From NCBI GenBank assembly GCA_900549665.1, contig URPH01000010.1, forward strand, positions 1 to 64,000: a stretch of DNA of 64,000 nt, written 5' to 3'. The position numbers were made by a program, and so were the translations under genes. Below are positions 13,435 through 21,814 of the stretch, one piece after another. The stretch's first letter is position 1, and each line of letters begins with the position of its first letter. The stretch comes from an uncultured Lachnospiraceae bacterium (GTDB taxonomy: Bacteria; Bacillota; Clostridia; Lachnospirales; Lachnospiraceae). The notes below the pieces were generated by a model. The model saw nothing but the letters and a program-made list of their open reading frames with translations. It was not told the DNA's origin and did no database searches.

Positions 13435-14967
13435 TTACTGCATATTTTTATTTTTCTGCCATAATATTCCGATTATGATAACAGCCGCCAATCCGCTGAC
13501 CAAAGCCGCAACAACCCCGGATGCCATTTTTCCAAGCACCGGTACCATACTGAACAGAAATACGATCACATTGGCCGCACTGTGAAACAGCACAGACGCC
13601 GTCAGTCCCCTGTAGTTTTCATAAAGCCACGCCATAACACAGCCCATCAGAAACCCATAAACTGCCTGCACAAGATTGCCATGATAGCATCCGAAGATCA
13701 GGGCTGAAATCGGAATACAGAATACCTTTGGAAAATACAGCCTCATCCGTCCATAGATCAGGCCACGGAAAACAAGCTCCTCCTCGACCGGCTTGATCAG
13801 TCCGTAAATGATCAGGCCACGTACTATGGAAACCGAATACTGGACTCCTGCCACCTGTTTATAGGACTCCGAAGATGTCAGTATATGCAGATGCGAGAAT
13901 ACAATATTCAAAAACAATGCCAGCGCCATTCCGGCAAGTACGATCAGAAGACCGTCTTTTTTCAACCGCATCTGATTTCTTCTTTTTACCACACCGGATA
14001 TCGGTTTCTTTTTCTCCTTTTGATACATCCGTGCAAACACAATTCCGCAGATCAGGGTCGCAAATGCATCAAAAAACACCGCATACTGTGAGGAATGTTC
14101 CGTAAAATATGCTGAATAGCCGGAAAGGCTGCCTTTTAATAACGTATCCAGAATCACCTGTATGATAAGCAGAATTCCGCCGGTAAGGATAAAATTGTAT
14201 ACAAGCGGCATCAACACATAAATGCTCTTCTGAAAAGCATTCTTTTTATCGGTCGGCTGCGGCATACGTTCATCGGTGATGATCCGGTATAATTCTGAAA
14301 GATCATCCGTGATATAGGTCGCCCCTGCTTCTCTAAGCTCCCCCTCCTCAGCATATCCGTAGCCGACACCCACGCTGTCAATTCCAAAGCTTTGGGCACC
14401 CTCTACATCAAACTTCCGGTCACCAACCATCAAAATCTGATCCGTGGGAAGGTGTTTTCCGTCTTTTTTCTGCAACTGCTCCATGACACAGTCCTCAGGT
14501 GTATGAAAAAGTCCGGCTATGGCCTCCCGCATGACATCAGTCTTTTCCACTTTTTTTCCGTTCATATCGCTTCCTGCTACCACTTCAAAATAGGACTCGA
14601 TCTTAAAATGCTTCAGAATACGCTCTACAAATAATTGCGGCTTGCTGGATGCGATCGCCAGACGGATGCCCTTTTCAGACAGCCTTTTCAGCAGCTCTTC
14701 CATCCCCGGATACAGCTCATTTTCAAAAATACCGATTGTCGCATACCGCTCCCTGTACTTTTTTACCGCAAGCTCACACTGCGCATCATCCATCCGGTAA
14801 AAATCACGAAAGCTTGCCAAAAGCGGCGGTCCGATAAAACATTCCAGCCGGTCCAAATCCGGTTCCTCTATACCCATTTCATGCAGCGCATACTGCACAC
14901 ATTTGCAAATTCCTTCTTTGGGATCGGTAAGCGTCCCATCTAAATCAAATAATACATAACGGTACAT
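13435..14967 (-). CDS. Fusion of a HAD-family phosphatase and a CPBP (Abi) intramembrane protease
   Basis: 510 aa. ATG at 14967 with AAGG 8 nt upstream. Residues 1-235 are a phosphoglycolate-phosphatase-type HAD domain: nucleophile motif FDLDGTLTD (D8, D10), ASS motif II, and GDRKFD motif IV (about 182-187). A linker leads to a polytopic membrane region (about 250-505) with CPBP signatures: EEELVFRG (E395-E397, R401), a histidine in CYHGN (H429) and one in FHSAAN (H462). Both active sites look complete. The fusion in one chain is unusual; the HAD part would face the cytoplasm. An extended -10 (TGGTATACT, minus strand, near 15024-15029) lies about 57 bp upstream. Substrates are unknown. Confidence 0.9.
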   Translation of the reverse strand: MYRYVLFDLDGTLTDPKEGICKCVQYALHEMGIEEPDLDRLECFIGPPLLASFRDFYRMDDAQCELAVKKYRERYATIGIFENELYPGMEELLKRLSEKGIRLAIASSKPQLFVERILKHFKIESYFEVVAGSDMNGKKVEKTDVMREAIAGLFHTPEDCVMEQLQKKDGKHLPTDQILMVGDRKFDVEGAQSFGIDSVGVGYGYAEEGELREAGATYITDDLSELYRIITDERMPQPTDKKNAFQKSIYVLMPLVYNFILTGGILLIIQVILDTLLKGSLSGYSAYFTEHSSQYAVFFDAFATLICGIVFARMYQKEKKKPISGVVKRRNQMRLKKDGLLIVLAGMALALFLNIVFSHLHILTSSESYKQVAGVQYSVSIVRGLIIYGLIKPVEEELVFRGLIYGRMRLYFPKVFCIPISALIFGCYHGNLVQAVYGFLMGCVMAWLYENYRGLTASVLFHSAANVIVFLFSMVPVLGKMASGVVAALVSGLAAVIIIGILWQKNKNMQ

Positions 14968-15091
14968 AATCGTCACCTTCTCAGCAAGAAACTATTTTTA
15001 CAATGGAGATTTATGCCATGTCCAGTATACCACAAAACCTACATCCTGATGAGTGCCTTAATAGCAAGTCTTCAGGAAATCCTTAACAAAA

Positions 15092-15853
15092 CTACCAGCC
15101 CAGATCCAGCAGCCAGTTATTCAGACTTCTCTCCCTCTCTTTTTCGTTGGCAATTTCTTTGAGACCGTTATATTCTCCTTTGATGTTGCCGTCCACAATA
15201 AAAAGCACTCTGCCGCATTTTGCAGCAACTTTCGCATCATGCGTTACCATAACGATCGTTGTCCCCTCATTGTTTAGCTTCACAAGTTCGTCCATAACCT
15301 CATTGGAGGAAGTACGATTTAACGCTCCTGTCGGCTCATCGGCAAAAAGCAGTTTTGGGCGGTTCATCATACTTCTGCAGATACATGCGCGCTGAAGCTG
15401 TCCGCCGGAAACCTCGTTGATATCGTTATCTGCAATCTCGATAATCCCCATTTTGCGCATAAGCTGCTCGCCTCTTTCCTGCTTCTGACCCCTGCTTTCC
15501 CTGGACTTTTTACTTTCTGCTGCCGGAAGCACGATATTGTCAAGAATCGTAAGATTTTTCATCATATACATCTGCTGAAAAATAAATCCCATCTCATCCA
15601 ATCGGATTTTTGCAAGTTCCTTTTCGCTCAGTTTCGTCAGATCCTTTCCTTCAAAAAGTACCTGACCGCTCGTCGCCCGGTCCATCCCCGAGATTGCATA
15701 CAAGAGTGTGGATTTTCCGGAGCCGGATGGTCCCATGATCGCAACCATCTCCCCATCTTTCACTTCAAGATTTATGTTTTTCAATACATTATTCTGTCTT
15801 TTATCAATTACATAGGTTTTGCAAAGATCTTTTGCACAAATCAATGATGCCAT
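15092..15853 (-). CDS. ABC exporter ATP-binding protein (LolD/MacB type)
   Basis: 253 aa. ATG at 15853 with GGAGG at 8 nt; an ATG right after the permease stop lacks a site. Walker A GPSGSGKST (about 45-53), Q-loop FIFQQ, signature VSGGQLQRA, Walker B LLFADEPTG and H-loop VTHD are all present. It powers the permease encoded 15 bp upstream. Such ATPases drive extrusion of peptides or lipids from the membrane rather than import. It is the last gene of the regulator-kinase-permease-ATPase cassette. Confidence 0.93.
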   Translation of the reverse strand: MASLICAKDLCKTYVIDKRQNNVLKNINLEVKDGEMVAIMGPSGSGKSTLLYAISGMDRATSGQVLFEGKDLTKLSEKELAKIRLDEMGFIFQQMYMMKNLTILDNIVLPAAESKKSRESRGQKQERGEQLMRKMGIIEIADNDINEVSGGQLQRACICRSMMNRPKLLFADEPTGALNRTSSNEVMDELVKLNNEGTTIVMVTHDAKVAAKCGRVLFIVDGNIKGEYNGLKEIANEKERERSLNNWLLDLGW

Positions 15854-15868
15854 AAGATTTTCCTCCAT

Positions 15869-18244
15869 TTACTCTATATTGGTTATATCGTTACTCTTAA
15901 TCTTCCGGATCTGTAAAGCCGTCATTCCTGATGCTATAAGCGTCATTAGGAAAATAATGCCCGGATACATGAAAAAGATTTTCCACGGACGGATCACATA
16001 AGCCACTTTTCCAGCCCCCATCATTCCGAATATCGGATTATCGATCAGATATGTTGCCGGAATCGAACAGATTGCCGCCAAAAAAACAGCCACAAGCGAA
16101 ACAATACCGAATCGTATCATATGCCATTCCATCACCCGGTTGTTGCCAAATCCCATCGCCTTAAGCACCGCGATCTGGCTTTTCTCGTCCGCAAGAAATG
16201 ACCGTTCCATCAGAACACATACAAGAATTACAACGATCAGCGTAATTCCAAGAAGCAGGAACTGTACCGATTCCATCGTTGATGCCGCGCCCATACAATC
16301 ATCACAGTATTCTGTGGCATTCATTACTTTTTCATTGTCAAAAAGCTTTTTGATCTTATCTTTTCGAATCTCAATCTCCTTTGCAGACGGATGATCGTCA
16401 AAATTGATCTGATAACTCATGACATTCGCAATATAGGTAAAATCGGTCGGTGCGTCCTCGTGAAGCCGTATGACTTCTCCAAGCTGATTCATGCTTTGAA
16501 AATAAGCAACCACAACGCAGTCAAGTGTCTCTTTTCCAAAATCAATCGTTACGGTATCTCCGAGTTTCGCTCCGGTCAATTTGCTGACCGTCGGTGTAAT
16601 CGCAATCTCATTTTTGTTTTGCGGAACCACCCCTTCGGTATATTCGTACTCGGATGCTTTTGTATGGATTCCCTGTTGACAGCTGATGGAATAATCTTTC
16701 CCGTCGAAGCGAACGTTATATTTGTTCTGTGTTTCCACACAAAGCTTCGCAGGCATTCCGTTTTGCTTAAGCAATTCTTCCGTTTTTGCAAAGTACTCCT
16801 CGATCTGCTTTCTTCCGTCCGGATTCATACAGCTCATCGCTTCCTTCAGATCGGTATAATACAGATCACTCCGTGTTCCGAATGTTGTAACAAAGGTATC
16901 GCTTCGCATCGTTGATGAGGTGTTGACAAATACAAGCACAAACAGCGTGCATAAAAAGAAGGTTATTACAATCGTCATATACCGCCTCGGCGAGCTGAAT
17001 ACATCATTGATGGCCATAAAGAAACCGGTGCTTCCGCGGCTTTTAATCAGACGGAACGGCGATTTTTTCTTGTAACGTTCCCCCGTCTGCCCTAAACGGA
17101 TTGCATCAATCGGAGAAAACTTCTTCACCAGCTTCGTGCAACGAAAAGAAAACAGTAAAATAACAATAACAACCAGGATTGCCCCAAGAACTGACAATAG
17201 GAAATGGTTATCCGCCTCCAGAACCATATTGCTGCTGACCGATTGCAGTAACAGATCAGAAAACGGGATACTCACAAAAAATCCCACAATCGCACCGACA
17301 ACTGCCAATAGTAGATACTTTGTCAGATAAAGGCTCCGGATCTTGAAATTGCTGATACCGATTGCTTTCATCACACCGATCTCACGAAACTCCCCGGAGA
17401 TCGTAAACGTGATGGAAAACTTTAACACAACAAACGACACGATGATCAGGCAGATACTTAAAATCAGCATCGTAAATGCAACGATCATATCCATGACATA
17501 GCACATTTTCACAAGCGAACGTGCTCCGGAAAACAGGATGCCCGAAGCCTTTGAAATAGCCGAAGCGATCTCCGATACCCCCGTCTCATCCTCTAGATCA
17601 ATATAGCTGATCTGCCCCTGATACCCATTGTAAATAGTTTCATCCGAAAGCAGTTTCTCAATCTCCTCTTTATTGAAAAGAAAACGGCTGTTGCCCATCA
17701 TGGAAGATCCTAAGAAAGCATCTTTTGCCATACCATCCAACGTTACCGTAAAAGAAACATGATTGTGCGTAATCCTGATTTTATCCCCCGGCTGTAAATG
17801 ATTTTTTTCCATAAAATCACCGGTTGCATATGCATGCCCCGGCCTGATCTTCGTAATCTGCTTATTTTCTTTATCAAAGAATTTAAGCCGGCAGTCCTCG
17901 ATGGACTGGTAGACGACAGAATTCTTTGCCTCCAGTTCTTCTCCGTCCATATCTTTCAGATTGGATTTTTCTCCGAACACAACCGTCTCAATGCGATATG
18001 CCCGGATGAAATCCATCTCTTGCAGAATCTCATCGATGGTCGCTTTGCTGTCCGCCCCCATCGATATGACCACATAATCACCGATCCCCGCCTTATCCAG
18101 ATAGGAATCCGTTCCGTTCATGACGGATACAACATTGCTGATTCCGCTTGCCACGAACATTGTCGCCAGCAGAATAAAAGCAAGCAATATTGCGTTCATT
18201 ACTTTTTTTCTCTTTAAATCTTTTTTCAAAATACGAAAAAACAT
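15869..18244 (-). CDS. ABC exporter permease with duplicated FtsX/MacB module
   Basis: 791 aa. ATG at 18244, GGAGG 9 nt upstream. Layout: N-terminal membrane helix (about 15-40), an extracytoplasmic domain, three helices with an FtsX domain (about 240-385), then a second copy: helix (about 430-455), a second extracytoplasmic domain and three helices ending about 780. This eight-helix plan with two outer domains differs from the ten-helix BceB plan. With the adjacent two-component system it suggests an envelope-stress or antimicrobial-peptide response, which is inferred from context. Confidence 0.88.
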   Translation of the reverse strand: MFFRILKKDLKRKKVMNAILLAFILLATMFVASGISNVVSVMNGTDSYLDKAGIGDYVVISMGADSKATIDEILQEMDFIRAYRIETVVFGEKSNLKDMDGEELEAKNSVVYQSIEDCRLKFFDKENKQITKIRPGHAYATGDFMEKNHLQPGDKIRITHNHVSFTVTLDGMAKDAFLGSSMMGNSRFLFNKEEIEKLLSDETIYNGYQGQISYIDLEDETGVSEIASAISKASGILFSGARSLVKMCYVMDMIVAFTMLILSICLIIVSFVVLKFSITFTISGEFREIGVMKAIGISNFKIRSLYLTKYLLLAVVGAIVGFFVSIPFSDLLLQSVSSNMVLEADNHFLLSVLGAILVVIVILLFSFRCTKLVKKFSPIDAIRLGQTGERYKKKSPFRLIKSRGSTGFFMAINDVFSSPRRYMTIVITFFLCTLFVLVFVNTSSTMRSDTFVTTFGTRSDLYYTDLKEAMSCMNPDGRKQIEEYFAKTEELLKQNGMPAKLCVETQNKYNVRFDGKDYSISCQQGIHTKASEYEYTEGVVPQNKNEIAITPTVSKLTGAKLGDTVTIDFGKETLDCVVVAYFQSMNQLGEVIRLHEDAPTDFTYIANVMSYQINFDDHPSAKEIEIRKDKIKKLFDNEKVMNATEYCDDCMGAASTMESVQFLLLGITLIVVILVCVLMERSFLADEKSQIAVLKAMGFGNNRVMEWHMIRFGIVSLVAVFLAAICSIPATYLIDNPIFGMMGAGKVAYVIRPWKIFFMYPGIIFLMTLIASGMTALQIRKIKSNDITNIE

Positions 18245-18315
18245 TTTAACGTTCCTCCCCTCGTTTGATGTACTCATCTTACAGGAGAAATTATTAAACA
18301 ATCCTTAAATGCACA

Positions 18316-19404
18316 TTATGCCTTTCGCACAACGACCGTCGCACAGAAATCATCTTCCTTGATTTTCGCAAATACTTCACCGTCCATTTTTTGCATCAGC
18401 TGACGGCTGATATACAGTCCAAGTCCCGAACCGTCCGCCGATCCGACATTGCTTCCGCGATAAAAAGAATCAAACAGATTTATGAGTTCTTCCTGCTTTA
18501 AGCTGCATCCGGAATTTCTTACCGTGATCAGCCTGCAGTCCTCTTCCTCCGAAAAATCGATGGAAATACACTTGCCGTCCCCGTATTTGATTGCATTTTC
18601 CAAAAGGTTCTGCAGCACCTCGATCAGCCGGTCCGCATCCCCTTTCAGCAGCAGATCGGTGTAAGATGCAATCTGAAATCCGGTATGTAAATCATGCAGT
18701 TTTTTATCATAAAGTCCCCGGATTGCCTCGATCACATCGGATAGATACACTTCTCCCTGCTTAACGCTCAGCTGCAGGAAGTCCTCTCTCGATGCAACCG
18801 TGATCTCATTGACATATTCCTCAATCTCTTTTACGTTCTTTTCAATTCCCCGACATGCTTCGGTGCGCCGCTCCCCGGTCGTATAAATTTCCTCCGCCAA
18901 AGCCTTCGCATACAGCCGGATTGCAGATAACGGCGTCCTGATGTCATGTGTCAGCGACAGGATCAGCATCTTTTTTTCTTTTTGCAGCGCCAGTTCTTTT
19001 TCTTTGTTACTCTCCAATGTTTCGCGCAGCATATCCATTCCCCATAGAAATCTGCCTAAGAATTTGCTCTTTTCGGCTTTGATCGGCACTGAAAGATTCC
19101 CCTTCGCCAGTTCCTCGGTCAGCGACTGCATCTGCTCAAACGGCTTTATGATCTTCTTTCCGATATAGCAGATCAAAAAAACAGACAACAAAAACAGAAT
19201 TCCCAGAACAATATCCATGAGAATCCAGGTTCTGTAGTCTGTCTGTGTATAAATAATCTTGTAGATGGCATCGGTTTTATCCTGCACACGTACAATGCCC
19301 GGTTCCTGATCATTTGCAGCCACATAATAAACGACATTTGCAAGTGCAATAATCATAAGCTCCAAGCCCCAAAACCTCACCGCAAATTTTTTATAATTAT
19401 TCAT
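18316..19404 (-). CDS. Sensor histidine kinase
   Basis: 362 aa. The ATG at 19404 overlaps the stop of the response regulator gene by 8 bp (ATGAATAA), which fixes the start and implies translational coupling. Two membrane helices (about 13-30 and 60-81) flank an outer loop of about 30 residues, then HAMP, HisKA with H153 in SLTHDIRTPLSAI, and HATPase_c with N, G1 (SADGSGLGLYISR) boxes. It senses an unknown signal and phosphorylates the partner regulator. The loop is too long for a classic intramembrane BceS-type sensor but small for direct ligand binding. Confidence 0.93.
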   Translation of the reverse strand: MNNYKKFAVRFWGLELMIIALANVVYYVAANDQEPGIVRVQDKTDAIYKIIYTQTDYRTWILMDIVLGILFLLSVFLICYIGKKIIKPFEQMQSLTEELAKGNLSVPIKAEKSKFLGRFLWGMDMLRETLESNKEKELALQKEKKMLILSLTHDIRTPLSAIRLYAKALAEEIYTTGERRTEACRGIEKNVKEIEEYVNEITVASREDFLQLSVKQGEVYLSDVIEAIRGLYDKKLHDLHTGFQIASYTDLLLKGDADRLIEVLQNLLENAIKYGDGKCISIDFSEEEDCRLITVRNSGCSLKQEELINLFDSFYRGSNVGSADGSGLGLYISRQLMQKMDGEVFAKIKEDDFCATVVVRKA

Positions 19405-20059
19405 ATCGGTATCCCGTTCCCCAAACCGTAATAATGTGTTTTGGTTTCTTCGGATCCTGCTCGATCTTTTCCCGCAGCCACTTGATATGTACCGTAAGCG
19501 TCTGCAGCTCCGATTCACTGTCGCTTCCCCAGATGCGGTTAAACAGGTATTCTTTCTTTAATGTTGTTCCTTTATTTTCGATCAGCATTTTCAGCAGCTG
19601 GAATTCCTTTTCCGTGACATTGACCGGCGTTTGATTCACAGTGAGTGTCTGCGTGACATTGTTCAATTTCAGATTGTCGCATACAATTTCATCCAATGCA
19701 TATTTTCGTTTGAAAATACCGTTGATCTTGGCGATCAGAATATCGATATCATACGGTTTACAAATGTAATCATCCGCACCGATCTGCAGCCCCTTTAATG
19801 TACTCTCCTTGTCATCCCTTGCAGTCGCGATCATAATGTGCGCGTTTGAAGTCTCTCTTATTTTGGAACAGACGCAGTAACCGTCCACTCCCGGCAGACC
19901 AATATCAAGCACAACAAGATTGGCTCCATACTGTTCAAAGATCTGAAGCGCCTGTTCCCCGGTGCCCGCAAGGCTTACCGTATAATTTTCTTTTCGCAGA
20001 AAATCGCACAAAAGTGTTCCGATCTCCCTGTTGTCTTCTACGATAATAACGTCCGGCAT
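19397..20059 (-). CDS. OmpR/PhoB-family response regulator
   Basis: 220 aa. ATG at 20059 with GGGGGAG 4 nt upstream. Receiver domain with acidic pocket E8-D9, phosphoacceptor D52 (LVVLDIGLPG), T/S in IMIATA and K in DDYICKPYD; C-terminal winged helix (about 125-220, ending VWGTGYRYE). First gene of the cassette, whose likely target is the permease-ATPase pair 1 kb downstream. A 71-bp gap before the permease could hold its binding site; no convincing direct repeat was found there. Confidence 0.95.
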   Translation of the reverse strand: MPDVIIVEDNREIGTLLCDFLRKENYTVSLAGTGEQALQIFEQYGANLVVLDIGLPGVDGYCVCSKIRETSNAHIMIATARDDKESTLKGLQIGADDYICKPYDIDILIAKINGIFKRKYALDEIVCDNLKLNNVTQTLTVNQTPVNVTEKEFQLLKMLIENKGTTLKKEYLFNRIWGSDSESELQTLTVHIKWLREKIEQDPKKPKHIITVWGTGYRYE

Positions 20060-20093
20060 TGTTCTCCCCCATGATCAAAAAACTGATATCACC

Positions 20094-20122
20094 ATATTAA
20101 CATCAATCCGCAGATGCTTCAA
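20094..20122 (-). promoter_or_regulatory. Probable promoter of the two-component operon
   Basis: Minus strand TTGAAG (20117-20122), 17-nt spacer, TAATAT (20094-20099), about 35 nt before the regulator ATG. Divergent from the lepB promoter about 80 bp away. Confidence 0.5.
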
Positions 20123-20200
20123 TTTATAAATTATCTCCTGACTATGCGCTGATTTTGAAGCAAGACTGCCGGAATATCCGAGAAAAGCACGAATGACTTT

Positions 20201-20229
20201 TTGACCTTTTGACCCTGATATCATATAAT
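20201..20229 (+). promoter_or_regulatory. lepB promoter inside a dispersed repeat arm
   Basis: TTGACC (20201-20206), 17-nt spacer, perfect TATAAT (20224-20229). The stretch from 20190 to 20224 (TTTTTGACCTTTTGACCCTGATATCAT core) is copy A of the repeat family also found near 41.5, 44.7 and 49.4 kb, so the -35 box is repeat-derived. Confidence 0.75.
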
Positions 20230-20274
20230 AAGTATTACATCAATTTTTAACAGAATAACATAAACGAGGCAGAT

Positions 20275-20853
20275 TTGAAAACAATGGAAGAAAATAAACA
20301 GGAAAACAACTCCCAAAAGAAAATAAAAGCAGTTTTAAAAGAACTGTCCGAATATATCATCTTATTTGTGGTCGCACTGCTGATCATGCTTTTTCTCAAT
20401 CACTTTATTATCATCAATGCGCGTATTCCCTCCGCATCCATGGAGGATACCGTTATGACAGGTGACCGTCTGATCGGCAGCCGTCTCGCCTACAAGCATG
20501 AGCTCCCGCAGCGTTTTGATATGATCATTTTTAAGTTTCCCGATGATGAATCCCAGCTTTTTATCAAGCGCGTGATCGGACTTCCCGGAGAGACTGTCAA
20601 CATCATCGACGGCAAAGTATATATCAATGATTCTGAGGAACCTCTTGACGATTCATATACCAAAGAAATTCCCAATGCCGTCAATTTCGGTCCCTACTAT
20701 GTTCCCTCCGATTCCTATTTTGTCATGGGCGACAACCGCAACAACTCCTATGATTCCCGCTATTGGATCCATACCTATGTCACCGAGGATCAGATCCTTG
20801 GCAAAGCAATATTCCGGTATTTTCCGTTTAATAAGATTGGCAAGGTCCAATGA
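20275..20853 (+). CDS. lepB: Signal peptidase I
   Basis: 192 aa from a TTG start 5 nt after GAGG; an ATG three codons later would be 14 nt from that site, so TTG is preferred but not certain. One N-terminal membrane helix (about 27-48), then the catalytic Ser55 in IPSASMEDT and the base Lys98 in FIKRVIGLPGE, followed by the conserved GDNRNNSYDSR box. It cleaves signal peptides of exported proteins at the outer membrane face. The gene is monocistronic in context; the thiT riboswitch promoter starts 17 bp after its stop. Confidence 0.95.
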   Translation: MKTMEENKQENNSQKKIKAVLKELSEYIILFVVALLIMLFLNHFIIINARIPSASMEDTVMTGDRLIGSRLAYKHELPQRFDMIIFKFPDDESQLFIKRVIGLPGETVNIIDGKVYINDSEEPLDDSYTKEIPNAVNFGPYYVPSDSYFVMGDNRNNSYDSRYWIHTYVTEDQILGKAIFRYFPFNKIGKVQ

Positions 20854-20869
20854 TTATGAAAATAGTCCA

Positions 20870-20898
20870 TTGACAAAAACCGTCAAAACCAGTATAGT
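20870..20898 (+). promoter_or_regulatory. Promoter of the TPP-riboswitch/thiT transcript
   Basis: Perfect TTGACA (20870-20875), 17-nt spacer, TATAGT (20893-20898). Transcription would start about 10 nt before the first stem of the riboswitch. Confidence 0.85.
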
Positions 20899-20916
20899 TT
20901 GTACGAACAATAAATA

Positions 20917-21048
20917 TTTGCTAGGGGAGCCCACAGGCTGAGATTGCATTTTCCGATAACCACGATTATCGGTCACATCCATGATATAATGGATCAAAAT
21001 GCTAACCCTCACTACTTGAACCGGATAATACCGGCGTAAGGAAGCAGT
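20917..21048 (+). promoter_or_regulatory. TPP (thiamine pyrophosphate) riboswitch
   Basis: Contains the diagnostic THI-box pieces in order: AGGGGAGCC, GGCTGAGA, two extension hairpins (CCGATAA/TTATCGG and TCCAT/ATGGA), CTAACCC, TTGAACCGGATAATACCGG and GTAAGGAAGCA. The P1 stem pairs TGCT (20919-20922) with AGCA (21043-21046). It binds TPP and controls the thiamine transporter gene just downstream. Confidence 0.95.
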
Positions 21049-21061
21049 TTTATGTATAGCA

Positions 21062-21099
21062 GGCCAGTTGATCCGGTCAATCCGGTCCGGCAGTTTTTT
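21062..21099 (+). terminator. Riboswitch expression-platform terminator
   Basis: A stem built from GCC...GATCCGG and CCGGTCCGGC closes at 21091 and is followed by AGTTTTTT. It lies directly after the TPP aptamer and 65 bp before thiT, so ligand binding probably favours premature termination. Confidence 0.7.
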
Positions 21100-21164
21100 A
21101 CCGTCTGCCAAATACTTAAAACGCCACCACTCCCCTCCGAAGCAATTACTAAGGAGGATTTTTT

Positions 21165-21734
21165 ATGTCTAAAACCACATCAAAAACACGTATCCTGGTA
21201 GAAGGAGCCATGCTGATTGCCTTAGCAACCGTCCTTTCCTACCTCAAGATCATGGAAATGCCCTTCGGCGGCTCCATCACACTGGAAATGTTACCCTTAG
21301 TCATCATGGGACTGCGTCACGGCCCGAAATGGGGTTGCCTTACCGGCTTTGTACACGGTCTTTTGCAGATGATCATCGGTTTTTCCAACGTTATGTACTG
21401 CCCGACACTGATTTCACAGATTGGCTGCATCCTGTTGGATTACCTGTTGGCTTTCTCTGTACTTGGTCTTGCACCGGTCTTTGCATCACTCGTGAAAAAC
21501 AACAAAAAAGTCGGCTATATTCTTGGCTCTGTCTGTGTATGTGTTTTAAGATTCCTGTGCAGCTTCCTTTCCGGATGGCTTCTCTGGGCTGAATACACTC
21601 CCGACGGCATGACACCGGCTTACTACAGCCTTGTATACAACGGTGCTTACATGCTGCCCGATACCATTATTCTGGCTGTTGTAGTTGGCATTCTTTCTTA
21701 TGCCGCACCCAAGATTTTCTGGACAGAAGAATAA
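21165..21734 (+). CDS. thiT: Energy-coupled thiamine transporter, S component
   Basis: 189 aa, AAGGAGG 7 nt before ATG. Six hydrophobic segments typical of ECF S-components; the alanine motif for docking the ECF module is near the N-terminus (LVEGAMLIALATVLSYLK). The aromatic/Gly-rich region GWLLWAEYTPDGM and the C-terminal half match ThiT. It binds thiamine and works with shared EcfAAT subunits that are not encoded here. TPP riboswitch control confirms the substrate. Confidence 0.95.
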   Translation: MSKTTSKTRILVEGAMLIALATVLSYLKIMEMPFGGSITLEMLPLVIMGLRHGPKWGCLTGFVHGLLQMIIGFSNVMYCPTLISQIGCILLDYLLAFSVLGLAPVFASLVKNNKKVGYILGSVCVCVLRFLCSFLSGWLLWAEYTPDGMTPAYYSLVYNGAYMLPDTIILAVVVGILSYAAPKIFWTEE

Positions 21735-21745
21735 GTAGGTTTTTG

Positions 21746-21807
21746 CCCCCTTTTATGATAAAATATAGGTAATTTCAATTTTGTGCCTATATACCTATAA
21801 AAGGGGG
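21746..21807 (+). promoter_or_regulatory. Long inverted repeat ending in the ribosome site of the glycosyltransferase
   Basis: CCCCCTTTTAT (21746-21756) pairs perfectly with ATAAAAGGGGG (21797-21807), with a second inner pairing ATAGGT/ACCTAT. The right arm contains the AAGGGGG ribosome site 7 nt before the next ATG, so the folded RNA would hide it. It could also serve as a thiT terminator (TTTT follows). Confidence 0.6.
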
Positions 21808-21814
21808 TTTTACT

